Source: Candidatus Bathyarchaeota archaeon
GTDB taxonomy: Archaea; Thermoproteota; Bathyarchaeia; TCS64
NCBI GenBank assembly: GCA_030601645.1
Contig: JAUWBQ010000114.1
Coordinates: 1 to 6,000, forward strand
Direction: 5' to 3'
Length of the DNA: 6,000 nt
Position 1 is the stretch's first letter. Every line of letters begins with the position of its first letter. Below, in pieces: positions 1 to 4,577 of the stretch. Position numbers and translations under genes: made by a program. The notes beneath the pieces were generated by a model. The model ran no database searches. It was not told the DNA's origin and saw only the letters and a list, made by a program, of their open reading frames with translations.

Positions 1-113
1 GCGTGAACCAGAGGACGAGCAAGGAGGCCCGCACCGTGGGATTCGAGGGCAAGGAGATCCAGATCACCCTCGACGTGAGCACCAGCAACGGCAGCATGGA
101 CATCGACGATTAG
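1..113 (+). CDS. C-terminal end of an unrecognised protein (partial)
   Basis: An open frame runs in from the left edge and stops at TAG 111-113, giving about 36 residues that end in GSMDIDD. Nearly every third codon position is G or C, as in the sure genes downstream, so this is probably real coding sequence. The tail reads like a beta strand (GKEIQITLDVST) followed by an acidic end. I do not recognise the family from so short a piece. No clear terminator follows, and the next promoter begins about 20 bases downstream. A second frame is also open here but has poorer codon use. Confidence 0.5.
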   Translation, partial: VNQRTSKEARTVGFEGKEIQITLDVSTSNGSMDIDD

Positions 114-130
114 GCGCGCGACGCCTGAGA

Positions 131-170
131 AACGTTTAAGCCTCGCAGTCCGAGTTGTTTCCACGTGATC
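131..170 (+). promoter_or_regulatory. Promoter and ribosome binding site of the ferritin-like gene
   Basis: The box TTTAAG at 135-140 follows AACG and resembles an archaeal TATA element. Transcription would be expected to start near 160-166. GTGATC at 165-170 matches part of the archaeal Shine-Dalgarno sequence (complement of the GATCACCTCC end of 16S rRNA) and lies four bases before the GTG start at 175. This decides the choice of that non-ATG start. Confidence 0.5.
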
Positions 171-174
171 TTTA

Positions 175-642
175 GTGGTTGTTGAGAGGCTGACGATCTT
201 TCTGGAGTCCATGATCAAGGCGGAGAAAGCCATTGTGAAGTCGGTGGAAGACTCCCTCGAGGAGCTGGGTAACTACGCCGTGGAGGCCGCCCTGAAGGGG
301 ATCTCCCTTGACTCGCTGAAACACGCGATGCTCTACGGCTCTGCTCTTGCTATCCTCACCGAGACCCGCCTCCCCCTCGACGAGGGGAAGCTGGACAGGC
401 AGAGAGAGCTTGTGGAGAGGCACATAGCAATGGAGGAGGAGGTCATCACCCGGCTAGAGGCGATGATCCCCGAGGTGGAGAACGAGAAGGTCTCCTTCCT
501 CCTTGAGACCATCATCGCCGACGAGAGGAGACACCACAGGGTATTGCTGAACGTCCAGGAGCTTCTGGTCCGGGGGGAGACGGTTACCGAGGAGGACTGG
601 TGGGACGCCGTCTGGGGGGACGTTCCGGGCCTCTGGACATAA
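175..642 (+). CDS. Ferritin-like/rubrerythrin-like helical protein
   Basis: A 155-residue, almost wholly helical, acidic protein with no signal peptide or membrane segment, so probably cytoplasmic. The last helix carries E111...D116-E117-x-x-H120-H121, the ExxH pattern of ferritin-like di-iron four-helix bundles. An earlier helix has E81-x-x-H83-like spacing followed by E87-E89, and DSLKHA (46-51) could supply another ligand. The C-terminus is Trp-rich ([14 protein letters not shown], 141-154). The GTG start is supported by a GTGATC ribosome binding site. The next gene is a rubredoxin, the usual electron donor of rubrerythrin-type enzymes, so a role in peroxide reduction or iron handling is a reasonable inference. 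It lacks a fused rubredoxin domain and is not a canonical rubrerythrin. Placement in the ferritin-like superfamily is fairly secure; the exact function is unknown. Confidence 0.65.
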   Translation: MVVERLTIFLESMIKAEKAIVKSVEDSLEELGNYAVEAALKGISLDSLKHAMLYGSALAILTETRLPLDEGKLDRQRELVERHIAMEEEVITRLEAMIPEVENEKVSFLLETIIADERRHHRVLLNVQELLVRGETVTEEDWWDAVWGDVPGLWT

Positions 643-647
643 ACGCG

Positions 648-663
648 GCCTCTTTTTTCTTCT
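648..663 (+). terminator. T-rich terminator after the ferritin-like gene
   Basis: A pyrimidine tract with six consecutive T (653-658) starts about ten bases after the stop codon and fits the oligo-T terminators of archaeal RNA polymerase. There is no strong hairpin before it. Confidence 0.4.
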
Positions 664-669
664 GATCAT

Positions 670-680
670 CGATAAATACC
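670..680 (+). promoter_or_regulatory. Promoter of the rubredoxin gene (leaderless)
   Basis: ATAAATA within 671-680 is a good archaeal TATA box centred about 26 bases before the ATG at 701. Transcription would therefore start at or next to the start codon. This agrees with the absence of any Shine-Dalgarno sequence in the bases before the ATG (GGTTAACC). Confidence 0.5.
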
Positions 681-700
681 GACTCATCGAAAGGTTAACC

Positions 701-859
701 ATGTCAAAGTGGCAGTGCACGGTTTGCGGCTACATCTACGACCCCGCCGAGGGCGACCCCCAGTCGGGGGTGGCTCCCGGGACGGCCTTCGAGGACCTGC
801 CCGACGACTGGGTCTGTCCCCTCTGCGGGGCCTCGAAAAAGGACTTTGAAAAGATCTAA
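701..859 (+). CDS. Rubredoxin
   Basis: A 52-residue protein, the normal size for rubredoxin. It has the two knuckles that hold a single iron: C6-T-V-C9-G-Y and C39-P-L-C42-G. The conserved aromatic core residues W4, Y11, Y13, F30 and W37 are present, as is the DPAEGDP turn after the first knuckle. It is a small soluble one-electron carrier in the cytoplasm that usually passes electrons from a reductase to superoxide reductase, rubrerythrin or flavodiiron proteins. The ferritin-like protein just upstream is the obvious candidate partner here. The gene has its own TATA box, probably gives a leaderless mRNA, and is followed by a run of seven T. The family is certain; the partner is inferred. Confidence 0.96.
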   Translation: MSKWQCTVCGYIYDPAEGDPQSGVAPGTAFEDLPDDWVCPLCGASKKDFEKI

Positions 860-863
860 CGCA

Positions 864-893
864 ACCCCCTTTTTTTCGGTCTTCTTCTCCTTG
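864..893 (+). terminator. Poly-T terminator after rubredoxin
   Basis: CCCCC followed by seven T (870-876), then further T/C-rich sequence, begins ten bases after the rubredoxin stop. This is the usual form of an archaeal intrinsic terminator. Confidence 0.5.
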
Positions 894-1095
894 TAGTTCT
901 ATCGTTCAGTTCTTATTGATCTGTCTTGGATTTCGAGGATCGAACTCGGAGATTAATCTTGATGGGTGATGGGGTAGATTTTCTGGGATATCCTCCATTT
1001 CCTTACTCACTTGACCAAGCTGTAGTCGGTGGCGCATTTTATCTTCGGAAGATTTCAATTGCCTAAACCTTTTTATCCTCATCCTCAGGTATGAA

Positions 1096-1134
1096 CTGTC
1101 GAACCGACAGAAACAACTAGATATATATGTCGGT
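1096..1134 (+). promoter_or_regulatory. TATA box of the ribosomal operon flanked by inverted TGTCGG repeats (candidate operator)
   Basis: The A/T run TAGATATATAT (1118-1128) is the likely TATA box, with transcription expected near 1147-1153 and a leader of about 20-25 bases before the ATG at 1174. Around it are three copies of a TGTCG half-site: plus strand at 1097-1101, minus strand at 1105-1109, plus strand at 1128-1132. The first two form a perfect 6-base inverted repeat, CTGTCG-AAC-CGACAG. The second and third form a perfect 7-base one, ACCGACA (1103-1109) with TGTCGGT (1128-1134), enclosing the TATA box. The layout fits a binding site for a dimeric regulator competing with TBP, but the regulator is unknown. 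Confidence 0.5.
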
Positions 1135-1173
1135 CACCCAACCAATTCAATACGCTAAGAAAAGGGATAGAAG

Positions 1174-1629
1174 ATGACCACCGTCTACGACGTGCCAGCG
1201 AACGTCCTCATCCAGAGGCTCTCGGACTACATGAAGGGAAACCTCAAAGAACTCACACCCCCCGAGTGGACCGCCTACGTAAAGACAGGCTCCCATGTCG
1301 AGAGGGCACCCCAGAACCCCGACTGGTGGTACGTCAGGGCCGCCTCCCTGATGAGGAAGCTCTACACCAAGGGCCCCATCGGCGTCTCCAGGCTCAGGAA
1401 GGCCTACGGAGGCCGCAAACGCATGGGCGTCAAGCCCGCCCACTTCAGGAAGGCGGGGGGGAACATACTCAGGACCCTCCTACAGCAGCTGGAGCAGGCG
1501 GGCCTGGTCGAGAAGGCGAGCACCCGGGGCAGGGTCGTCAGCCCTAAGGGCAAGAGCCTCCTCGATGCCATGTCGGGGCAGATCAAGCGGGAGATGGACC
1601 GGGACAACCCCGACCTCAAGAAATACTGA
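1174..1629 (+). CDS. rps19e: 30S ribosomal protein S19e
   Basis: A 151-residue protein, the normal archaeal length for S19e, a basic small-subunit protein found only in archaea and eukaryotes. Family hallmarks are visible in order: DVPAN near the N-terminus, PPEWTAYVKTG (29-39), DWWYVRAASLMRKLY (50-64), GPIGVSRLRKAYGG (67-80), and the winged-helix tail LQQLEQAGLVEK (105-116) with GR and a C-terminal helix. It is the first gene of a seven-gene operon and follows a clear promoter. The only ribosome-binding sequence is a weak purine stretch (AAAAGGGATAGAAG) just before the ATG. The gene contains a seven-G run but its frame is intact. Identification is certain. Confidence 0.97.
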   Translation: MTTVYDVPANVLIQRLSDYMKGNLKELTPPEWTAYVKTGSHVERAPQNPDWWYVRAASLMRKLYTKGPIGVSRLRKAYGGRKRMGVKPAHFRKAGGNILRTLLQQLEQAGLVEKASTRGRVVSPKGKSLLDAMSGQIKREMDRDNPDLKKY

Positions 1630-1639
1630 GGCGAGAACG

Positions 1640-1978
1640 ATGTCTTCGGACGAGGAACTGGCTAGGCTCAGGGAGCGGAGGATGCTGGAGATCCAGGCCC
1701 AGCAGCAGCAACAGGAGGAGTTCCAGAGGGCCCAGCAGGAGGTCGAATCCCAGAAAGAGACCCTCATGCGCCAGATCCTCACCCCTGAGGCACGTCAGAG
1801 GCTCGCCAGGGTCAGGATGGTCCGCCCCGATTTCGCTGCCCAGCTGGAACTCCAGCTCATCCAGGTGGCCCAGAGCGGTAGGGTGGCTATTCCCATCAAT
1901 GACGACATGCTCAAGCGCCTGCTGGCCCAGCTACAGGCTCAGCAGAGCAAGAGAGAGATAAAAATAACAAGGAGATGA
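1640..1978 (+). CDS. DNA-binding protein of the PDCD5/TFAR19 family
   Basis: A 112-residue protein starting at ATG 1640. The frame is open farther upstream inside rps19e, but the residues before M-S-S-D-E-E do not resemble the family, and a GAGGCGA ribosome binding site lies just before this ATG. It has a charged, Gln-rich N-terminal helix (AQQQQQEE, about 20-27), then the conserved core [18 protein letters not shown] (46-63), the helix [13 protein letters not shown], and the basic tail KREIKITRR. In archaea the family is annotated as a small DNA-binding protein; the eukaryotic relative is the apoptosis-linked PDCD5. Its place directly after rps19e is conserved across archaea and hints at a ribosome-linked or chaperone-linked role, which is inference. 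The stop codon overlaps the binding site of the next gene. Confidence 0.93.
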   Translation: MSSDEELARLRERRMLEIQAQQQQQEEFQRAQQEVESQKETLMRQILTPEARQRLARVRMVRPDFAAQLELQLIQVAQSGRVAIPINDDMLKRLLAQLQAQQSKREIKITRR

Positions 1979-1982
1979 GAGA

Positions 1983-2141
1983 ATGGCGAGAAACAAGCCG
2001 CTGGCCTACAAGATCCGCCTCCAGAAAGCCGGGAAGCAGAAGAAGGCCGTACCGGCGTGGATCATGGCCAAGACCAAGGGTAAGGTTCGCTGGAGCCCCA
2101 AGAGCAGGCGGAACTGGCGGAACCGGAAGCTCAGGGCTTAG
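1983..2141 (+). CDS. rpl39e: 50S ribosomal protein L39e
   Basis: A 52-residue, very basic protein, the full usual size of L39e, one of the smallest large-subunit proteins. It lines the nascent-peptide exit tunnel. The sequence starts [19 protein letters not shown], has the conserved VPAWIMAKT middle (23-31) and ends [11 protein letters not shown], all typical. GGAGATGA (1971-1978) is its ribosome binding site. It includes the stop codon of the preceding PDCD5-family gene, so translation of the two is probably coupled. Identification is certain. Confidence 0.96.
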   Translation: MARNKPLAYKIRLQKAGKQKKAVPAWIMAKTKGKVRWSPKSRRNWRNRKLRA

Positions 2142-2152
2142 GAGGATCGTGT

Positions 2153-2422
2153 ATGTCAGAGCCAGCGGAGGAACGAATCTACACCGTCCCCCTTGGTAGG
2201 GCCTGGGTGGTCCCCCGGTACAGGAGGGCGGAGAAAGCCGTGACGGTCCTAAGGAAGTTCGTGCAACGCCACATGAAGCCCAAGGAGGTCATCATAGACC
2301 CCACCGTAAACGAGGCCATCTGGGCCAGGGGCATCACCAACCCCCCGAGGAAGATCAGGGTTCGCCTCTCCAAGGACGACGAGGGCACCGTCACCGTCAG
2401 CCTCGCGGAGGCGGAGCCATGA
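2153..2422 (+). CDS. rpl31e: 50S ribosomal protein L31e
   Basis: An 89-residue large-subunit protein of the archaeal/eukaryotic L31e family, located around the tunnel exit. Family features are RIYTVPLGRAW (8-18), RYRRAEKAV (22-30), DPTVNEAIWARGITNPPRKIRVR (49-71) and a C-terminal strand after EGTVTV. A strong Shine-Dalgarno sequence, GGAGGATC at 2141-2148, lies four bases before the ATG and begins at the last base of the L39e stop. The end overlaps the start of the next gene by four bases (ATGA). In many archaea the aIF6 gene comes next; here it does not. Confidence 0.96.
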   Translation: MSEPAEERIYTVPLGRAWVVPRYRRAEKAVTVLRKFVQRHMKPKEVIIDPTVNEAIWARGITNPPRKIRVRLSKDDEGTVTVSLAEAEP

Positions 2423-2628
2423 GCGAGGTCAAGATCTTCAGGATCACGGGCCGCATAGACAAGGCCCACCTCTTCGAGCCCATCAAGTTCAGGAAGGATG
2501 TCGCCGCAGCAAAGAGGAACCACGCCATCGAGAAGATCTACGCCGAGATGGGCAGCCGCCACAGGGCCAAGCGCAACCAGATCAAGATCCTAGAGGTGGA
2601 ACTAGTAGAGCCCGAGGAAAGGGCCTGA
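2419..2628 (+). CDS. rplX: 50S ribosomal protein LX (L18a/eL20 family)
   Basis: A 69-residue protein of the archaeal LX family, which corresponds to part of eukaryotic L18a/eL20 on the large subunit. Visible features are the opening strand VKIFRITGRI (4-13), the F-x-K-F-R-K-D-V-x-A segment (about 21-30), HAIEKIYAEMGSRHRAKRNQI (35-55), and the closing strand KILEVELVE. It is slightly shorter than many family members but looks complete. It starts within the stop of rpl31e (ATGA at 2419-2422), with GGAGGCGGAG just upstream as the ribosome binding site. One base separates its stop from the GTG of the prefoldin gene. Confidence 0.92.
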   Translation: MSEVKIFRITGRIDKAHLFEPIKFRKDVAAAKRNHAIEKIYAEMGSRHRAKRNQIKILEVELVEPEERA

Positions 2629-2629
2629 T

Positions 2630-3073
2630 GTGTCGACCCCCAGCCAGGAGGACCAGTTCCGCAGGCTCGCGTACGAGCTCCAGCTCATGCAGGGCACTTC
2701 TGAGACCCTCCAGCAGAGGCTCGCCGTCCTCCAGAACGCCATCGCAGATCTCACCGTGGCGAGGGAGTCCATCACAGGCCTCAAAGAGGTCGAGGAGGGA
2801 GCCCCCATCCTCGTCCCCACCGGCGGAGGCACCTTCGTCAACGCCAACCTGGGGAACCTCAGCAACATCCTTGTCAACATCGGCGCAGACGTCTCCATCG
2901 AGATGGACTTGGACCAAGCCCAGGAGGACATCGCGGGTAGGCTCGACGAGATCCAGAAAGCCGGCCAGTCAGTGCAGCAGCAGCTGGAGGAGATCCTCGC
3001 GCAGATGCAGATACGCAGGGACGCCCTGAACAGGCTGAGCGCCGGCCTCGGAGGGGAAGCACCCGGTGTTTGA
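2630..3073 (+). CDS. pfdA: Prefoldin subunit alpha
   Basis: A 147-residue protein with the layout of an archaeal prefoldin alpha subunit. An N-terminal coiled-coil helix (about 6-50, rich in Gln and Leu) leads to a central pair of beta hairpins (about 58-92, including APILVPTGGGTFVNANLG and VLVNIGADVSIEMDL-like strands). A C-terminal coiled coil (about 95-138) follows. Two alpha and four beta subunits form the jellyfish-shaped cytosolic chaperone that holds unfolded polypeptides for the thermosome. The start is GTG at 2630, one base after the rplX stop, with GAGGAAAGG upstream. The overlapping ATG at 2628 leads into a wrong frame. Its end overlaps ftsY by eight bases. Position between rplX and ftsY is the usual archaeal one. 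Confidence 0.94.
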   Translation: MSTPSQEDQFRRLAYELQLMQGTSETLQQRLAVLQNAIADLTVARESITGLKEVEEGAPILVPTGGGTFVNANLGNLSNILVNIGADVSIEMDLDQAQEDIAGRLDEIQKAGQSVQQQLEEILAQMQIRRDALNRLSAGLGGEAPGV

Positions 3074-3977
3074 CAAGCTCAAGCAGGGCCTCCAGGGGAT
3101 TGTAGAACGCATCTCCAAGAGTGAACTCTCCGAGAAGGACCTGGAGCCCCTCCTCTGGGACCTCCAGCTCCAGCTAATCTCAAACGATGTCGCAGTCGAC
3201 GTCGCAGCGAAGGTCTGCGAGGAGCTCAAGGAGCGCCTCAAGGGCGTCGCCCTCCCAAGGTTTGGGGACAAGACCGCTCCGATCAAAGAGGCCCTGAAGG
3301 AGTCCATAGTATCCGTGATGGCCACCGACGGCAGCCTCGACTTCCTGCAGCTGGTAGCCGACAAGAAAGACCAGGGCGCCCCCTACGTAATCCTTTTCGT
3401 TGGCATCAACGGCACCGGGAAGACCACCACCATAGCCAAGATGACCAAGCTCCTCCAGGACAACGGCTACGGTGTCGTCCTCGCCTCGGGGGACACCTAC
3501 AGGGCCGGGGCCATAGAGCAGCTCGAGGAGCACGCGAGGCGCCTCGGTGTCAGAGTCATAAAGCACAAATACGGCTCGGACGCCGCCGCGGTGAGCTTCG
3601 ACGCCGTCCAGCACGCCAGGGCCCAGGGCATCGACGCCGTCCTCATAGACACCGCGGGCCGGATGCAGACCAACCGGAACCTTATGGATGAGCTGGAGAA
3701 GATCAAACGGGTCGTCCAGCCGGACCTCACCGTCATGGTCCTGGACGCCCTCATCGGCAACGACGCCGTGGATCAGGCGGAGGCCTTCAACCGGCACATC
3801 GGATTCGACGCCGCCATACTCACCAAGGTGGACGCCGACGCCAAGGGCGGCAGCAGCCTGAGCGTCTCCTACATCACCGGGAAGCCCATCATCTACATCG
3901 GCGTCGGCCAAGGTTACCACGACCTGGAGCGCTTCGACGCCAAATGGTTCGCCGAGAAGATCCTGGGTGATACGTAA
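3066..3977 (+). CDS. ftsY: Signal recognition particle receptor FtsY
   Basis: A 303-residue SRP GTPase that docks SRP-ribosome complexes at the membrane translocon. Residues 1-95 are the helical N domain, with no long acidic extension before it. The G domain has the P-loop GINGTGKTTT (113-122), DTYRAGAIEQL (143-153), DTAGRMQTNRNLMDEL (195-210), the guanine-specificity motif TKVDADAKGG (253-262), and GVGQGYHDLERFD (279-291). The closing amphipathic helix is WFAEKIL. The start is GTG at 3066, eight bases inside the prefoldin gene, with GGAGGGG at 3050-3056. The sister SRP GTPase SRP54 would have a C-terminal Met-rich M domain, which is absent, so FtsY is certain. It is the last gene of the ribosomal operon. 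Confidence 0.97.
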   Translation: MFDKLKQGLQGIVERISKSELSEKDLEPLLWDLQLQLISNDVAVDVAAKVCEELKERLKGVALPRFGDKTAPIKEALKESIVSVMATDGSLDFLQLVADKKDQGAPYVILFVGINGTGKTTTIAKMTKLLQDNGYGVVLASGDTYRAGAIEQLEEHARRLGVRVIKHKYGSDAAAVSFDAVQHARAQGIDAVLIDTAGRMQTNRNLMDELEKIKRVVQPDLTVMVLDALIGNDAVDQAEAFNRHIGFDAAILTKVDADAKGGSSLSVSYITGKPIIYIGVGQGYHDLERFDAKWFAEKILGDT

Positions 3978-3990
3978 AGGATTTAAGGGC
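3976..3990 (+). promoter_or_regulatory. Promoter of secE
   Basis: ATTTAAG (3981-3987), preceded by AAAGG, is a TATA-like box starting four bases after the ftsY stop and centred about 30 bases before the ATG at 4014. The transcript would have almost no leader, in keeping with the lack of a Shine-Dalgarno sequence before secE. Confidence 0.5.
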
Positions 3991-4013
3991 GCCGTTCATC
4001 GATAGGACCGCAA

Positions 4014-4184
4014 ATGGGATTAGGCAGCTTCTTCCAGTCGGCGGCCCGCCTCTTCAGAATCATCTCCAGGCCGGACTGGAAGACCTACTGGCTGAGCATC
4101 AAGATCGTTTTCATAGGCGTAGGAGTCCTGGGCGCCATAGGCTACATGATAAAGATCATCTCTGCGACAATACAAGGAGTATAG
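4014..4184 (+). CDS. secE: Preprotein translocase subunit SecE (Sec61-gamma)
   Basis: A 56-residue protein with the Sec61-gamma plan. A short amphipathic cytosolic helix (about 5-17, FFQSAARLFRIIS) leads to the conserved RPDWKTYW turn (19-26), then one membrane span (about 29-50, IKIVFIGVGVLGAIGYMIKII). It clamps the SecY channel in the cytoplasmic membrane, so it works with the FtsY encoded upstream. It is separated from ftsY by 36 bases that contain a TATA box, so it can be transcribed alone. In many archaea secE is followed by nusG/spt5 and rpl11; here a convergent minus-strand gene follows instead. The gene is short but the motif order is clear. Confidence 0.88.
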   Translation: MGLGSFFQSAARLFRIISRPDWKTYWLSIKIVFIGVGVLGAIGYMIKIISATIQGV

Positions 4185-4194
4185 GCAAGGCCAA

Positions 4195-4211
4195 TTCAGA
4201 TTGAATCTGAA
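4195..4211. repeat. Palindrome just after secE
   Basis: TTCAGATT-G-AATCTGAA is a perfect 8-base inverted repeat around one base (as RNA, a 7-base stem with a TGA loop). It begins 11 bases after the secE stop. It may end or stabilise the secE mRNA, although the bases that follow (AAATTGTATAG) are not a poly-T run. Confidence 0.5.
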
Positions 4212-4239
4212 AATTGTATAGAACCCCTCAGACGAAGAG

Positions 4240-4266
4240 ACATCGAGCTAGGAAATTAGCCGATGT
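4240..4266 (-). terminator. Hairpin just after the small minus-strand gene
   Basis: ACATCG-(A)-GCTA-GGAAAT-TAGC-CGATGT folds into a ten-pair stem with one bulged A and a six-base loop. Read from the minus strand it begins four bases after the TAA stop of the gene at 4271-4393, the usual place for a 3'-end structure. There is no poly-T directly after it, so it may stabilise the RNA rather than terminate it. Confidence 0.4.
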
Positions 4267-4270
4267 TGAA

Positions 4271-4393
4271 TTATTCTTTCAGATCCTTGTCATACGGGTA
4301 GATCACGTAGAACGCCAGCATGAGGAGGATTACCAGAGCTACCGAAATTCCGAAGATGTACTCGAACTCGAGGAAGAGCAAAGACTGATCCAT
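4271..4393 (-). CDS. Small single-span membrane protein (40 residues), unknown function
   Basis: I do not recognise the family. The peptide starts MDQSLLFLEFEYIFG, has one hydrophobic span (about 13-32, with SVALVILLMLAFYV) and ends in a short charged tail, YDKDLKE. The frame stays open upstream, but three signals place the start at 4393: GGAGG (plus-strand CCTCC at 4403-4407) nine bases before the ATG, a TATA-like TTTTAA about 45 bases before it, and a change to non-hydrophobic, low-complexity sequence beyond. Its A/T content is higher than that of the neighbours, which is common for small hydrophobic genes. It faces secE tail to tail. A small subunit of a membrane complex is possible but is only a guess. 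Lack of a recognised family and the short length limit confidence. Confidence 0.5.
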   Translation of the reverse strand: MDQSLLFLEFEYIFGISVALVILLMLAFYVIYPYDKDLKE

Positions 4394-4402
4394 TGAAGTG
4401 GT

Positions 4403-4444
4403 CCTCCGAATCGAAATATCAGCCCCCCCGAGTTCATTAAAACC
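4403..4444 (-). promoter_or_regulatory. Promoter and ribosome binding site of the small membrane protein gene
   Basis: On the minus strand, AAAGGTTTTAATG (plus 4434-4446 region, TTAAAA at 4437-4442) looks like a purine-rich BRE plus TATA box. With a start point near 4412-4415 the leader would be about 20 bases. It would contain GGAGG (plus 4403-4407), nine bases before the ATG. Confidence 0.45.
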
Positions 4445-4546
4445 TTTCCCCCCCGTAGACACCTTGTTTCCCGGCATTCGATTCGAGACATTCAATGGCC
4501 TGAGACGTTCTTCTGCTGGTTCCCCCGCAGGATGAGACGGTGAATC

Positions 4547-4560
4547 GAAAAAGGTTTTTC
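4547..4560 (+). promoter_or_regulatory. Promoter of the iron-sulfur flavoprotein gene
   Basis: GAAAAAGGTTTTTC is the only A/T-rich element in the right place, centred about 25 bases before the ATG at 4578, so the transcript is probably leaderless. The element is itself an inverted repeat (GAAAAA with TTTTTC around GG). No Shine-Dalgarno sequence follows it. Confidence 0.4.
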
Positions 4561-4577
4561 AGCCCCCGAAATCTGTG

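Larger units (their letters stand above)
860..1173. other. 314-base intergenic region before the ribosomal operon
   Basis: This stretch is clearly richer in A and T than the genes around it. It begins with the rubredoxin terminator and ends with the promoter of the rps19e operon. Between them (about 895-1065) I see no convincing gene. A 34-codon frame on the plus strand (962-1066) and a 43-codon frame on the minus strand (906-1037) exist, but both lack the G/C third-position bias of the neighbours. A second A/T-rich box, CTTTTTATCC (about 1069-1079), could be an upstream promoter in either direction. No tRNA or convincing C/D-box RNA was found. Confidence 0.6.
4394..4577. other. Divergent intergenic region, 184 bases
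   Basis: This spacer carries back-to-back promoters: one for the small minus-strand gene (around 4440) and one for the flavoprotein gene (around 4553). The roughly 100 bases between them contain a seven-C run (4422-4428), two more C runs, and a weak stem (TTCTGC with GCAGGA, about 4511-4532). I see no gene there. Confidence 0.5.

Noticed and set aside
906..1037. Minus-strand frame of 43 codons in the spacer before rps19e, with an A/T-rich box upstream
   Set aside because: Its codons lack the G/C third-position bias of all sure genes here, there is no clear ribosome binding site, and the peptide (starting MRHRLQLGQVSKEME) matches nothing I know.
962..1066. Plus-strand frame of 34 codons (starting MGDGVDFLGYPPF)
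   Set aside because: Very short, with AT-rich codons and no promoter at a sensible distance; most likely chance.
960..1090. Possible C/D-box guide RNA (GTGATGG resembles box C)
   Set aside because: No matching box D (CTGA) follows on the same strand at the right distance, and on the other strand only partial boxes are seen.
1565..1639. Upstream extension of the PDCD5-family gene into rps19e
   Set aside because: The extra 25 residues overlap rps19e in another frame and do not resemble the family; the ATG at 1640 gives the usual length.
3180..3920. Long minus-strand frame opposite ftsY
   Set aside because: This is an artefact of high-GC codon use in ftsY; the plus strand encodes a complete SRP GTPase.
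4214..4396. Plus-strand frame of 60 codons overlapping the small membrane protein gene
   Set aside because: The peptide is charged and low in complexity, with no ribosome binding site. The opposite strand gives a clean membrane span with start signals, so this is its shadow.
4394..4495. N-terminal extension of the small minus-strand gene up to 4495
   Set aside because: It would run across the TATA-like box and the GGAGG ribosome binding site, and the added residues look like non-coding sequence.
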